This document shows, in pieces, positions 41,641-54,246 of a stretch of 64,000 nt of DNA. The position numbers and the translations under genes are program-made. A model generated the notes under the pieces. That model was not told where the DNA came from, made no database searches, and saw nothing but the letters and a program-made list of their open reading frames with translations. The stretch is from Ophiobolus disseminans. Its lineage: Eukaryota > Ascomycota > Dothideomycetes > Pleosporales > Phaeosphaeriaceae. The DNA is taken from contig MU006219.1 of the NCBI GenBank assembly GCA_010093685.1, forward strand, positions 1,383,531 to 1,447,530. Direction: 5' to 3'. Numbering within the stretch: the stretch's first letter is position 1; every line of letters starts with the position of its first letter.

Positions 41641-44600
41641 GGTGAATGAAGCTTTGTCTGTGAGTTCGACTGGTGATGTTGGAGCTGGTGGATGAGGGAT
41701 CAATATTCCAGACGCTGATGTCGCCTTTTGTACTTTTACTTTTACTTGAGCCCCTCCGCTCTGTCCTGCTCCGGACGGCAACTGCTCACTTCGCCGGTTT
41801 CGACTATATTTTCTCCGTGTCCATCTAGGCTCACGTGTACTGGGTTCGCCCCATAGAGGAGCTTGTGGCTGGACTTGGCATCGATTGCTTGTGTCGTGAA
41901 GCATACTAGTTTCGACTTGTTCTAAAGCACAGGCCCCACACTCTATGATCAACTGAAGAAAAGCTGGGGTCAAGGGTTCAACGGCACTCGTATGGTCGGA
42001 AAATTTCAGGATATCAGCCAATAGTGAACTCCGGGAGATTTCTGATTGGAGGAAGCATGGGTCAAGTGTTTCAAAGCAGCTTAACTTCCGCCGGCACTGC
42101 AGGCGGTACCCCATGGGGTAGTGGCACGGTCTATAAGATCTTTGGCTGGACTGACGGTCTCCTGAGGCGCCAATTCACAGCAAAAAAAGCATTCCATGTA
42201 CATTTACAAACCGCAGCAATGTGACCAACGGTACATCGAAGAACGAAGCGCCATGCCTCCAGGGCTGGTTTGGGACAACTGGTGACTTCCATAAAACCTA
42301 ATAAGCTGAACGGTCAGCAACTCGCCTCAATGAGGTCCTGCATGTATGCAAAAAAACAGGATTCCCGATAAGTGAGAAGGATTTTAGAGGCAGTAGCGGC
42401 TCTGAGGTATCGCGAACTGAGCCCAAAAAGCGAATCGGCCGTGCAATTCCATGTGCATAGCAATCTATCGTGATGTCCTGTAAGGAGGCATGCGCGACCG
42501 GCAGTGGTGGTCATGTTCATGGGATCGGCCGGGGTTGTTTGCTTGGCAATGCTCTTATTGCTGGAAAATAGGTGGTTTGGTACACTAAAGGGAAGCGGTT
42601 TGATCAACTAGCACAAACAGCTCTTGAGGGGAAAGCCCACTATACCTACTGTGCGGATGGTGACGACGCGTCGACGTGGTGAAATTATGAATGGGAGACG
42701 TGATATTAGCTCTTCGCAGAATATTTTCCGTCCTAGTCCTTCGTGCGGATAATTGTCGATTTTGTCGCCAGGCAGGCGCCTGTCGTGCTCAATACCCGCT
42801 GCATGTAGGTTTATTCACACGAGGTCGAGAGGACGTGACTTCTACCCATACAGGTCCGAGTTCATCTGCCTTTTCCGGTAAGATGCCTGCTATCTTGTCC
42901 CTTGCTATACTCACAGCACGTCGTCTTAGGAGCGTGCTTCGGACTCGGTGTAGGTGCATGCGAGCGGTGATGGCTTGGCTAGAAACACATGTCAATTGGG
43001 TGGTCATTATTAAGTGTGCGAATTCCTCCCTTTCGCTCGTGCATATCGTCAACGCTGCACTCTGGCAGGCTTGGACTCGTCGGATGGATATGGTGAGTCG
43101 CACAGCGCATGATGAGAACACGCTGAGACTTGAAGGGAAAATGTCGTTGGGATGCTCAGGTAACATTGCCTAGCGTCACCAGGCACATGCCATCCCAGAT
43201 ACCCAGAGCAACGTTTGACTATCCCATCTCAAGTCACAATACTCGAGACCAGTGGGCCTTCTCAATCAATGTTTTACCAAAGCATGATCTGGCTGGTATA
43301 TTTCGACTCTTCAGACGATGATCGCGGTCGGCTGGCTGCAAGCTCGAATACAACGCAGGAATTCAATAACATCGAGGATCAACCAGTAGAAGAGAGGGAT
43401 CAAGTATCTTGCCCCGTGAGTTGAGGTATGTAAATCTTTAGCTGGAAACATTATCGCGTCTCCAATGATGGCAGTCGATCCAACACTTGCGCACATAGCT
43501 ACAGCATCGTACATTGCCAGAGTTCGCGACCACTGTGCATCATCGTCGCTCTAGGTCAATGTTCCCAAGACTCGCAAGCGAAGTTTGAAAGGTCCCGATA
43601 TCGGAGAAGCCTTGTTCCTCACATTGAAAACGCCTGTCCAGATATTGTTTCAGGTGGCAGCAGTCGCAAGGAATGTCCCATGTTTTCTGACCGCTGTTTT
43701 CCAATGCGCAACGGTCCGTCGTCCAGTTCTCCGGCAACGTTGCGTGTGTATAGCACGGGTGAACGGGTAGCGACAGTGAAGGGTCAAACGGGCTCGAGAC
43801 AACGGTGGGCCCTCGTAGCGGCGTGCGGAAATGTGAAGGTCCAGGAGGCCTGATGATTGAAGCAAATCCAGTGTTACAAAGACAACCAAGAAGAAGAATG
43901 TGTTTGTCGATGTTTCGCCATGAGAAAACAACTTCTATCTTTGGAATGTGTCCAGCGAAGGGAGTTACTTGCGGCGTTTGCAATGTGCAGTAGCGTAGCC
44001 TGCATCCAGCGCGTCTTGTGCGACGGAGCAAAGGGGTCGTGACAGCCGTCAAAAAAGCGGTGGTATTGTGCAACCAACATGCTGGAAGGGGAAGTCGCAC
44101 ACAACGCGATCCTTCCACGATGGGTCGACGAAACCCGGCTGGCGGGCCAAGGTCCTCACCTGCCTGCCGAATCTTGTTCCCACATCTCGCCCTGGCGTCG
44201 CGCAGACAAGTCGCAGTCAACTGAGCCCGCATGATGTGGCATTTTATCCCATCTTATCCCATCTCGTCGCGCAAGCAAACAGTTACAAGGCAAGCCGTCC
44301 TTCCGGACCCGATCGCAGGGTCTCACTACTGTACCCACAACGCTTGACTGCTAGCCTCGTTCCTGTCGCTGTATCTGGGTTGCCCTCCGTCTTCATGTGG
44401 ATCGTCAAATCTTTGACCAAATCGCATTTGCAATCAGGCCCTGCGCATTGGCGAGCAGCAGCTTACGATAACATCGTTTTGGCCTGAAGATAGAAGAGGC
44501 GACTCCCTTGTGGAGAGCTGGCGCCCGCCGGCCGCCTCCGCCGTCCATCTCTCGCGGAGCCATGTGTGGCTGTCCATTCTTGAGATCCCAAGCAAAAGCA

Positions 44601-45067
44601 AGCGGGGGTGCCCAGGAAGCAGGCGGCTGTCGCAGCAAACGAGCTGCAGTCGCATGCAGATCCACTCTGTCAATGTTTCCGCATTGCGGCCATCGCCATC
44701 ACGCAACACGCCGTGGCAAGGGACGCTGCCGAAGGGGAATCGCGTGGCCGGCCGGCTACGCCAGCTTCAGTAAGGTTCTCAGCGGCGATCAGTGATGGGA
44801 TTGGGTGGTGCCAAACGGCAAGCCTAGCCCTGTCGTCGCGCCACAAAACCTTTCTTATCTTCTGGGTGGGCGGGATGCTCCTAGATATCTCGTTCACTCC
44901 AGACCCAGTGATGTGCGTCCAGTCAACTTAACTTAAAGGGCCGCCTCGCCTGACTTGAGAAGCGACATCCGACACGACCATCCGGCCACAGTCCTTCAAG
45001 TACCCCTCCACGGCGGTCAATACTCAACTCGACTTGATATTCGTCGTACCTCAAATCCTTCTTCCAG
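41641..45067. other. Gene-poor region, 3.4 kb
   Basis: The longest stretch without a supported gene. The left end is the pectate lyase promoter and the right end the purine permease promoter. A 230-codon minus-strand frame at 43540-44232 is Cys/Arg/Pro-rich with no family resemblance and poor start context. I looked for box C/D motifs, tRNA T-loops and inverted repeats and saw none convincing. No transposon coding sequence seen. Confidence 0.5.
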
Positions 45068-47061
45068 ATGGCGAAATGGATTGAGAGCGCCAATCGGGCG
45101 GTCGCCCGCTCCTTTGTGGGCAAGTACTTCCGCCTCGAAGGTTCCGGTCACGTACGTATTGTTCAAGATGCGATATGCGACCAGTTTACTTATGATGTTC
45201 GTAGGCTAGGGAGCGAATTGGGAGCAACTTCTCCACCGAGTTCCGCGCGGGTCTAGCCACTTTCTTTGCGATGGCCTACATCATCTCTGTCAACTGTAAG
45301 TATGCTCGACTTGGTGATGAACTACTTTTGCTAATACGTTCAAGCTGCCATCGTCTCCGACAGCGGCGGTACCTGTATCTGCCCACCTGAAAGTACAGAC
45401 AACTGTCTTAAAGATTCCCCATTGGTCTACCTGCAGTGTGTAGAAGAGGTTAAACGGGACTTGGTCACAGCGACAGCTGCCATCTCTGCTCTGACTACCT
45501 TCTGCATGGGTCTGTTCGCCAACATGCCGATCGCGCTCGCGCCTGGTATGGGTCTCAACGCATATTTCGCCTACACGGTCGTTGGCTTCCACGGAAACGG
45601 TACGTCGACCTCCTAATCTCGTTTGCATCCATGGTACCAGTGCGCACATTTGGTCACGGGTTGCCTCGAAGCGTCAATGCCCGTTGAATAAAAGCTAATT
45701 TCTGTCAAGGCATGGTTCCATACGAAGTCGCCCTCACTGCTGTCTTCGTTGAAGGCTTTGTCTTCGTCGGCCTCACGATCCTTGGTATTCGCCAGTGGCT
45801 CGCGCGCGCTATCCCTGCTAGCATCAAGCTCGCTACTGGAGTCGGAATTGGTCTCTACCTCACAATCATCGGCCTCGGCTACTCGGCTGGTATTGGTCTC
45901 GTGACTGGTGCTGTCGCCACTCCTCTCGAGCTTGCAGGATGCCCTGTGGACGCGAGGGATCTTGTGACTGGCCTGTGCTCCGCCTCCACCAAAATGAGGA
46001 GCCCTACCATGTGGATCGGCATTTTCTGTGGTGGTATCCTCACAGTCATGCTGATGATGTACCGTGTCAAGGGCGCCATCATCTTCGGTATTCTTCTCGT
46101 TTCAATCATTTCATGGCCTCGCCCAACTGCCGTCACTTACTTCCCGCACGACCCGCTTGGCGACAGCCGATTCGACTTCTTCAAGAAAGTTGTTACTTTC
46201 CACCCAATCACACGGATCCTCGCTGTACAAGAATGGAACGTCTCGGCGTATGCTGGTCAATGGGGACTCGCTTTCATTACATTCCTTTACGTTGACATTC
46301 TCGATTGTAAGCATCTCCAAATTTGACGGCGTTGGACTTGACTAATTTTTACAGGCACTGGTACTCTGTACGCTATGGCTCGCTTCAGCGGCGCTATCGA
46401 CGAGCGCACCCAGGACTTCGAGAACTCATCCATCGCCTACACTGTTGATGCCATGGGCATTTCCATCGGATCTCTCATGGGTGTGACTCCCGTCACCGCC
46501 TTCATCGAGTCTGGTGCTGGTATCTCTGAGGGTGGCAAGACCGGTCTGACTTCCATTTTCACCGGCCTCTGCTTCTTCATTTCCATCTTCTTCGCACCAA
46601 TCTTCGCATCAATCCCACCATGGGCCACTGGCTGTACCCTGGTCATTGTTGGTTCTCTTATGGCTACCTCTGCGAAGGACATCAACTGGCGCTACATGGG
46701 CGATGCCATTCCCGCTTTCCTCACATTGGCCGTTATGCCATTCACCTACTCGATTGCGTACGGTTTGATTGCCGGTATCTGCTCGTACATCACCATCAAC
46801 ACTCTCGTCTGGGTCCTCGAGAAGGCATCCGGCGGCCGTATCGTCCCACCCAACAAGGAGGAGAAGGAACACTGGACTTACAAGATTCCCGGCGGCTTCC
46901 TCCCACCCTGGGTGCAGAGGCTGACAAGTGGCAAGAAGGACTTCTGGAAGTCTCACCCAGAGTCCGAGGGCGTTAATGTTCAGCGGAGTGATGACGGCTC
47001 TGCCCACAGCCAGCCGGAGAAGGAGTACGTCACTGCCGATAAGGGTCACCATGTTGCTTAG
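45068..47061 (+). CDS. azgA: AzgA-family purine (hypoxanthine-adenine-guanine) permease, 577 aa
   Basis: Five exons: 45068-45151, 45205-45295, 45345-45599, 45710-46306 and 46355-47061; all four introns have GT...AG ends, CTAAT/CTAAC-like branch points and keep frame. After a short N terminus the family start RIGSNFSTEFRAGLATFFAM and YIISVN is seen, then the NCS2/AzgA signature PIALAPGMGLNAYFAYTVVG. The second half has SIAYTVDAMGISIGSLMGVTP and VTAFIESGAGISEGGKTGLT, both near-invariant in AzgA. About 14 TM segments. Plasma-membrane H+ symporter for adenine, guanine and hypoxanthine. Likely regulated by purine induction and nitrogen, as in Aspergillus, though no site was identified here. Confidence 0.92.
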
Positions 47062-47836
47062 CTGGTGGCATGACAGTTGTGCTTGCAGGAAGATGTTAAA
47101 ATGTTAAATTAGCGTGTTTGTAATTCTGGGTGCAATACGGGGTTGTATTGTATACCATAGCTTTGTTCGTCTTGAGGGTGTGAGATGCCGCTTTTTGCAG
47201 ATTTTGTTACCAGAACATACCCTCGTTGGCATGTAGTTCCGTTATACAGCTGCAAATCATGCCTCCATTCAAATCGTGGTTTCTGCCATGTGCCGCATTC
47301 TCGACGTTCACGGTAATCTTTTGCCTCTGCATTTTTTCAATCACGTCACATCACATTATCACAGTTACTGCGTGACACGGCAGGTTGAACGGTTACTTGT
47401 GACACCGATACACGACAGGACAATTGCAAAAGCATCCGAATATGCGAGGTCAGCCCTACCAGCGGTCTAGATTTTGCCGACGCAGGGACCGAGGCATACC
47501 CCCACCTGCCGCTTCGACACATGATGATTGGATTTTTGGTAGCTGGCGCGCGGAACCGCAGGAACAAGAAAGCTTGAGCAATTGAGCTTCACATACCATT
47601 TTACAGCTTCATCAGCATACTCTGAGCCTCATATCATCGTTTGACATTACTACGCGCGGAATCAAAGCGGGTCTTCCGGCATCGGCTTACACAAGCACCG
47701 GAACCTTTGCTAAGCAGTGACGATTTGCGACTCAGCTTTGTGAACAGCACGGAACGGCATTGATCCGGCATACAACTACAGTCATTCTTAAGAAGAAGTC
47801 ATCGTACAGGTTCGAGGCTTTGGAGGCAGCAGAGAC
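47062..47836. other. Intergenic region, 0.8 kb
   Basis: 3' flank of the purine permease and promoter of RIB3. Nothing else recognised. Confidence 0.5.
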
Positions 47837-48626
47837 ATGACAATGACCGAGAGCCATGGCTTCACAGCCATCAACGGCAACCAGAACAACCTTTCGAACC
47901 CCACACCCACACATCCAGCATTCGACTCAATACCAGATGTCATAGAAGCATTCAGTGCGTTGTATCCTCCTCCATCGCCCTCTCATACTGACCCTCCCAG
48001 CCAACGACGAATTCGTCATCGTCCTCGACTCCCCCTCGCGCGAAAACGAAGGCGACCTCATAATCGCCGCATCCGCCCTCACCCCCGCCAAAGCATCCTT
48101 CATGATACGCTACTCCTCAGGCTACCTCTGCGTCCCGCTGACCGCCCCGCGCGCCGCGGCCCTCCAACTCCCGCAAATGGTCGCCGACAACGCAGACCCG
48201 AACCAAACGGCCTACACCATCTCCGTCGACGCCGCGCACGAGACAGTCACAACGGGCATCAGCGCCCACGACCGCAGCCTCACGTGCCGCATGCTCGCAG
48301 ACCCAAACGCAAAGGCCGACAGCTTCAGGCGGCCGGGCCACATAATACCGCTGCAGGCGCGCGACGGCGGCGTGCGCAAGCGCATGGGGCATACGGAAGC
48401 CGCAGTCGATCTGTGCCGGCTAGCAGGCAAGCAGCCCGTCGGCGTCATCTGCGAACTCATCACCGACGGCGCCGTCGTGCCTGGGACCCCGGCTTTCGAG
48501 GGCGGCGGCATGATGCGCCGCGACGAGTGTCTCGCCTTTGGGAAGCAGTGGGGCATTAAAGTATGTACGATTGAAGATCTGGTCAAATATATTCACGACA
48601 ACGACGATCGACTCGGCAGGGTCTAG
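47837..48626 (+). CDS. RIB3: 3,4-dihydroxy-2-butanone 4-phosphate synthase (riboflavin synthesis), 247 aa
   Basis: Exons 47837-47954 and 48001-48626; the 46-bp intron (GTGCGT...CTCCCAG) restores IEAFTNDEFVIVLDSPSRE. The acidic active-site loop RENEGDLIIAA, the phosphate-binding RPGHIIPLQARDGGV and GHTEAAVDLCRLAG are all present, so the enzyme should be active in converting ribulose 5-phosphate to the four-carbon unit of riboflavin, with formate release. Single-domain like yeast Rib3 (208 aa), without a GTP cyclohydrolase II fusion. The first about 30 residues are extra. The frame stays open for 82 more codons after the TAG at 48624 (see separate entry). Confidence 0.93.
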
Positions 48627-48875
48627 GAGACGCGCGACTGGGCTGAGATGCGCCGGCGCGACACGCTGCGGGATGAGGCTTTGTGCAAAAAGGCGGCGGC
48701 CGGGGATGCAGGTACGGCGTGGTTGGAGGAGCATATGAGTGAGGCGGAGGTTGCGGATTACGAGGAGGATATTGAGGATACGGAGGGCACTGAGGATAGT
48801 GAGATGGATGCGTTTGAGGACGACATGGTGGAGCAGCAGTCGAGTATGGACGAGGATGAGGGGGAGGAGTTGTGA
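48627..48875 (+). other. In-frame acidic extension downstream of the RIB3 stop codon
   Basis: Directly after the single TAG the same frame continues for 82 codons to TGA at 48873-48875. It begins ETRDWAEMRRRDTLRDEAL and becomes very acidic (ADYEEDIEDTEGTEDSEMDA, then MVEQQSSMDEDEGEEL). It could be a readthrough extension, a former C terminus cut by a recent nonsense change, or chance. No intron of plausible size removes the TAG. Confidence 0.45.
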
Positions 48876-49569
48876 ATGGGGTTGGATGGGGTGGTTTTGC
48901 ATGCTATGCTATGCTATTATTGCTAGGAGCCATGACACTTCTCGGCAGGAATGAATGAAGAGAAATGCACACAATTCTACTCCGTACAGCACGTCTTGTT
49001 CTGAAACTTGTAGTCAGATAGAATCAGTCGGCATACATTCATTGTATTCATACATCCCACATTCATCGCAAGTCTAAACTAAACTTACAATAACACCACA
49101 GGGCTCCTTATGCATAGTCCACAGTCCACTGTACTGTTCCACAGCAAGCCGCCGTTGACAAGATATGTGAGTTGCCCATGTGACATACCGCCGATAGAAA
49201 CGTGTTGGAGATGTTAATTTAGTGTGGGATTGCTACTGTAGCGTCAGTAGATGCATGAGTCGGGTACATGGAGAGGGACAGAGCTAGCTAGAAAGATCAT
49301 GTGTTCTATGTAGATAGACTAGGAGAGGTGGAGTGTACCGGGAGTCCAGGAGCTGGTAAGTGAGAAGATCTACTGAAGCGACAAGATAGATCGACTGCAC
49401 GCCACACCCACACTGTCGATCCAAGCGAATCGACTAACCTTCCAAACCGAAACTCTAAAATGAAGCTGATAAGACTACCGTAGACTAGCAATCCCACATG
49501 AGTCAATCCCATGACAAGTATGCACGATCGCATATCGGAGTCCGCCGAAGCGCGACAACAACCCCTCCC
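48876..49569. other. Convergent intergenic region, 0.7 kb
   Basis: Between RIB3 and the aminotransferase gene. Includes a short ATGCT repeat around 48899-48915. No gene seen. Confidence 0.5.
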
Positions 49570-51006
49570 TCACTTCCTCTCCTCCAGAAACACCTCCATC
49601 CTCCCAAGCCCCTCCCGCAGCCCCTCCTCACTAACCGAAAACCTAATCCTCGCCCATCCAAAGTCGCCCTCGACACCCCTGAACCCACTCGCATCAGCCA
49701 CCTTAACCCCGCTCCTAAGCAACGCATCGAAGAACAACTTCTCCTCGCCTGCGCTCCTTGCGTGGCGGGCGAGTTTAGCAAACAAGAACAGCCCGTGGCT
49801 CGGCGTGACGAAATCGACGTCCCACTTGCGCAGGAAGGTGGCGAGAAGGCGGTACGAAGACGTGAGGCGCTCGGTGTTGAGTTTGAGCAGCGTGGGCAGT
49901 TGGGGCCATGTGAGTAGCGAGGCGAGGTAGAGGGAGGCGACGGTGTTGACGTGGGATGTTGTGAGGAGGGAGAGGGCGGATATGAGGGGCTGATTTTGTT
50001 GGGATATGATGCAGCCCTGTGTAGACACACTCGAATCAGTGATTGTTGGTAGGACTGGATGGAAGAGACTCACCACTCTGAACCCACTCATGCCGAACAG
50101 CTTACTCGCGCTCCAGACGACGTGCACGCGACTCGGATCGACCTTGACAGCGCCCTCACGCCTCAGCGGCTCCGTCAGACTCAGCGCAGAGACGAAGTTT
50201 GGCGCTGAGTCGGGGGCGTTGTTGAGGTCTGTTAGCGCGTAGATTTCGTCAATGATGAGGTGCAAGCCGTGCTCCTGGCAGAACTCCATGACTTCGAGCA
50301 GGGCCTTCTTGGGATAGCATCTCGAGAGCGGATTATGCGGATTACACAGCAAGACCGCTTTGATACGCGACTTGTCGGCGCTGAAGTCGTACACGGCCTG
50401 CAGCGAGGGCACGAGGTAGTTATCGAAGTTTGCATATGTGGGCGGTTGAGCGACGATGATGTTGACGTTTGCGCGCGCTTTGAGCATGGGCGTGAAGCCA
50501 TCTGTATCTTCAGGTCTGAGCTTCATGATATTCTCCAAAGAGGGAGGCGTTGCATGTGACTTACGCCATGATGGGCCGGGGACGAGAACGCTGTCGCCGT
50601 CGTCGCATACCGCGTGGATCACGTTCTCGATGGCATCGCAGGCACCTGCCGTGAGTGCAATGTGCTCAGGCTTGACGGGATGAATCGGGTGGAAGTAAGT
50701 ATTGAAGAAAGATGCGAGAGCCTCGCGAAGCTTGGGATCGCCACCATTCGACGCTGGCAGAGCGAACACCTAACGCGATTAGCATAGTCTCGCCTGAATG
50801 TCTCAGACTAGCAGTACTTCGCTCGTGGCCTTGTCCTCAACGGTGCTCTTGAAGAACTCGAGAAGTTCCGGGCGCAGCACCTCGTTCTGTGCCGTGGAGA
50901 GATCGACGGCCGTTGTGGGGTTGTGTTTTGGTGGGGCAGCTGCTGCGAACGCGGGAAGGAGCTCTTTCAGGGTCCTGTCCGCACGCGACGATAGTCCAGA
51001 TTCCAT
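49570..51006 (-). CDS. PLP-dependent class I/II aminotransferase, ACC synthase-like, 422 aa
   Basis: Four exons: 50818-51006, 50565-50769, 50074-50501 and 49570-50016. The introns at 50502-50564 (63 bp) and 50017-50073 (57 bp) are multiples of three with no stop, so an intron-blind reading adds 40 false residues; splicing restores GPSWHGF and GFRVGCIISQQNQ. Fold-type I features: NGGDPKLREALASFF, the substrate/PLP region CNPHNPLSRCY, the Asp-containing LIIDEIYAL and the PLP lysine in WSASKLFGMSGFRV. It resembles fungal proteins annotated as ACC synthase-like or aminotransferase A. Cytosolic; amino-acid substrate unknown, and true ACC synthase activity is not implied. Confidence 0.88.
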
Positions 51007-51488
51007 GGTCAGCAAAATGTAATGTCTTCACATACAGTAAGCTTGGAAGAATCGTTTGCCTGGAGTAAGCAGTTCACCACTCGCCAGGCTGAGAAATAGA
51101 CGCGCCAAGTGTGATCTTTGCGGCACAGTCTGTCGGACCACGTTGAGCCTTACAGCTGCATGCGAGTTCAAGCGCGATCTCTCGCCGATTATTGTGTGGT
51201 ATTCTATGATGAAAGAAGGTAAGCGCCAGGGGGAATCTTATGAGAACCACTAAACCCAGGGTCCTGCCATGCACGCAAGCCCATTCCGCTCATGTACCAA
51301 TTCATCCCAATCACATGGTGACAAGCCGGGCACGCCGAACGCCGCTTAAATGCCTACAATGGGATGCGCTATGGACAAGCAATGTTGAACGCCGGCGCGA
51401 ATGATATGCAGGTCGAAATCAGGCCCCCAAAACTCTACGACCTGCGTTACGACGACTTTGCATAGTGTATACGGCATTGGTAGTGTGC
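51007..51488. other. Intergenic region, 0.48 kb
   Basis: Aminotransferase promoter and 3' flank of the STU2-like gene. Nothing else recognised. Confidence 0.5.
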
Positions 51489-54246
51489 CTACTGCGCCGG
51501 TCTTCCTATGCCTTGTTTTGCCTAGTCGTCTATTAGCAGCGGGTCGCAAATCTAGAACACTTGCTACTCACCTTCATCATCTCTATCCTTTGCTTCAAAT
51601 TTTGCGTGACTTCAGCGGCGCGCTTCCAGCTCTCTGCGCCAGAAGTAGTCTGCGAAATGCCAGGCCGAGTGGTGCCGTTCTCCGCTGGGCTGATACGACC
51701 ACCTCCCCGTGACGATAGCGACGACTTGCCGGATGCATCTGCGCGTAGTGGACTCAGCTTTCCACTCAAGTTGCTACTCGGCCGGGACAGTGAATCAAAG
51801 TTCTCCTTACCATCACCGCCCGGACTCGCAGGTCCGCTGGCAAAACTCCTTTCCCGTCTGCCATAGTGACCACGACCATCATAACCAGAGTCTCCCGATC
51901 TGGAGGCACCATTGGTGTTGTCGGAATAGATCTGTTCACCTAGTTCCGTCGGTGCAGGTGACGTAGCGCGGACCTGGCGGCTGAGCTCCCTCTTAAGGCG
52001 ATCGACCTCTCTCCGCTGATTATGCAACGTCTCTTCGGCAGCTTCGCAATCTGAGCGAGCGCGAACGAGTTGTGTTTCCTTCGCCTTGATTGACAGGACA
52101 TCGCGCGTGTGGTCTTCGATAAGCTGAGCGTTCTGATTTTGAAGTTCGTAGATCTGAGAAGTAAGCTTTTGTCTGTCATTACGAAGCTCCTCATTCTGTC
52201 GTCGAACTCGTTCAACCTCTGCCCGGTACTCCTCTAGTTCTGCTCGTTCTGCTAAGCCGAGGCCTGTATGGGCTTGCGGAGCGGGCGGCGCAGCGACGGC
52301 CTCTGCAGCTGGTTTGCCCAGTGGGCGGCCCGCAAGACCCCGCCCAACCCCAAGTTTGGGTTGCGGTGGTGGAGCATATTCTTCTGGATCGGGTGACGAG
52401 ATGCGTCTTGCAGGAGAGGGTGCAGACATGCCCGGCTTCTTGAGCCCCCCAAGTCTGGATGGTGCTGCAAGACCGGACTTGGGCGCACCGAGCTTTGAGG
52501 CACCCGGCCTGGATGTTGGCCTGGGTGCAAGAGGTGCTGTAGGTTCTTCAGCAGGGGGAGGAGGCGGGGGTTTTGCTGCAGCTGGCTTCTTTGCGCCACC
52601 TGGGGCCGGTCGCTTTCCAGCCGGTTTCTTCGTAGGTGCTGGAGCTACAGGCTTGGGTGGTGGTGCGGCCTTGGGCTTGTACTTGGATTTGACTTCAGCA
52701 GAGTCAAAGTACTCCTTGATCTTCGTCTTTCGGATCTCGTCAAGGCCATCGAGATGAGCATTCATGATGCGATCTCCCATGATCTTCCACAGAGTGCCAA
52801 GCACCTCAGCACCAGCAGAACGCTGCACTTCTTGCGACTCGGTCAGCAGCTTGGTAGAGGCTTCGGCGATAGTCTTCGCCTGTTCTGGTGTCGGAGCGTC
52901 CCGTGTAATCTTTAGGCTTCGAATCAGGAACCGGGTAGACTCCAGCTTGACTTGAGGGTTCTTGTGCTTCAGAAATTCCAGGACTTCCTCCAGGCAGTCT
53001 GTAAAATTGGTCGTGGCGAACACTGCATCAAGCGCAGCTCCAATGGCATCTGTAACCGTCTGTTTCTTCTCCTTCAACCGCTCCATCATTGGGCCCATTA
53101 TCTCCTTGCGATATCTGGAAAAGTCCTTTTTCAAACCCGTGGCTAGCAGCTCGACACAGTTGGCCGCGGTTGAAACGACGGCAATATTCGCATCCTTCAT
53201 GCTCTTTGCGAACCCGCGGATCAAGTCGTCAAACGGCCCTGGGGCAATTCTGGGGTGGTTCACGGCCTTCTGGACCTCTTCCAACACCTCTTTACGGTCC
53301 TTCCATTTGGAGGAGCCAAGTCGCTCGTTGTAGTCCTTGGGAATGTTGGCGTATGCGTCTACTGCTTCAAATTCGGGCTCGAGATCAATCACAGCCTCCT
53401 CTTCTTCGGCATACTCTTCCTCAACCGCGGGCGCTGCAGCGGCAGCCTCTTTCGCAGCCTGCTGTGACCGCAAAAGCCTCTCCTGCTTTGGCGGTGGCTC
53501 GTCCTTGACCTTTTCAAACAGCTTGTCGAGGTCTGTCTGCTGGACAGGCTTCAGATCGTTCCAGAAGAGTGGTTTCATGGCGTCCTTTAGCCATCGGTAG
53601 AACTCGACGGTCAGTTCTTGGGCCCTTGCGCGGACGTTTTTATCCGCATGGCCGTACATCTTCGGTAGCGTCTTGAGGACCGACTTGGGCTCGATCGTTT
53701 TGCAGCCGTATGCATGGTATATCTGGGTGAGCGCTTCCAGCGTTGCGGCGATGACCTTAGGCTGCTTGTGCGCCAGAAGAGGGAGGAGTTCTTCAATGAC
53801 CGGGTCGGGCTTGTCAGTCTCGATGTAGAGCATGAGGGCCTCGAGCGCCTTCTGTTTTGCGGCTGCTCTCGTCGAGGGCAGGCCTTTCTCGGCAATGGTC
53901 GAAATGGTGATCTGGCGCGTCCTAGCAATGTTTATCAGCCGACAACCTCAGAACAACCCCTCAAAGGAGCTTCATACCGTGTGCAGCCGTCCCGGCCTGA
54001 GATCTCGAGGAAGGCACATATCGCGGCGAGGCCTTCCTGCTGAGCTGCGACATTGGAGTCGCCCACGACGCCTTTCCATATGCTTGCGTCGTTTACAAAC
54101 TGGCGCACGATGGGCTCATGTTCGCTTGCGGCGAGGCTGAACTCTTTGGCAGCGGCTTCGTAGGCGTCCTTCCGCACCTTCCAGTTCTTGTGGGTGAAGC
54201 GGTCGGGCAGCGGGAGCGCGCTAAAGTCTTCTTCTTGGTCGGCCAT
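51489..54246 (-). CDS. STU2: XMAP215/Dis1-family microtubule polymerase (Stu2/Alp14-like), 883 aa
   Basis: Exons 53978-54246, 51572-53921 and a short last exon 51489-51521 (ends KAKQGIGRPAQ; the acceptor is chosen by a GCTAAT branch point, an acceptor 9 bp earlier is possible). Two TOG domains: TOG1 begins LPLPDRFTHKNWKVRKDAYE at residue 12 and TOG2 spans roughly 290-510 (ERLGSSKWKDRKEVLEEVQK). Then comes an Ala/Pro/Lys-rich basic linker (APTKKPAGKRPAPGGAKKPA), a coiled coil about residues 620-710 (EEYRAEVERVRRQNEELRND) for dimerisation, and a Ser/Gly-rich tail. Fungal members have this two-TOG dimer layout. It adds tubulin at plus ends and acts at spindle poles and kinetochores. Confidence 0.92.

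Noticed and set aside
43540..44232. 230-codon minus-strand frame in the gene-poor region
   Set aside because: Composition unlike the real genes of the window, no domain, no splice support.
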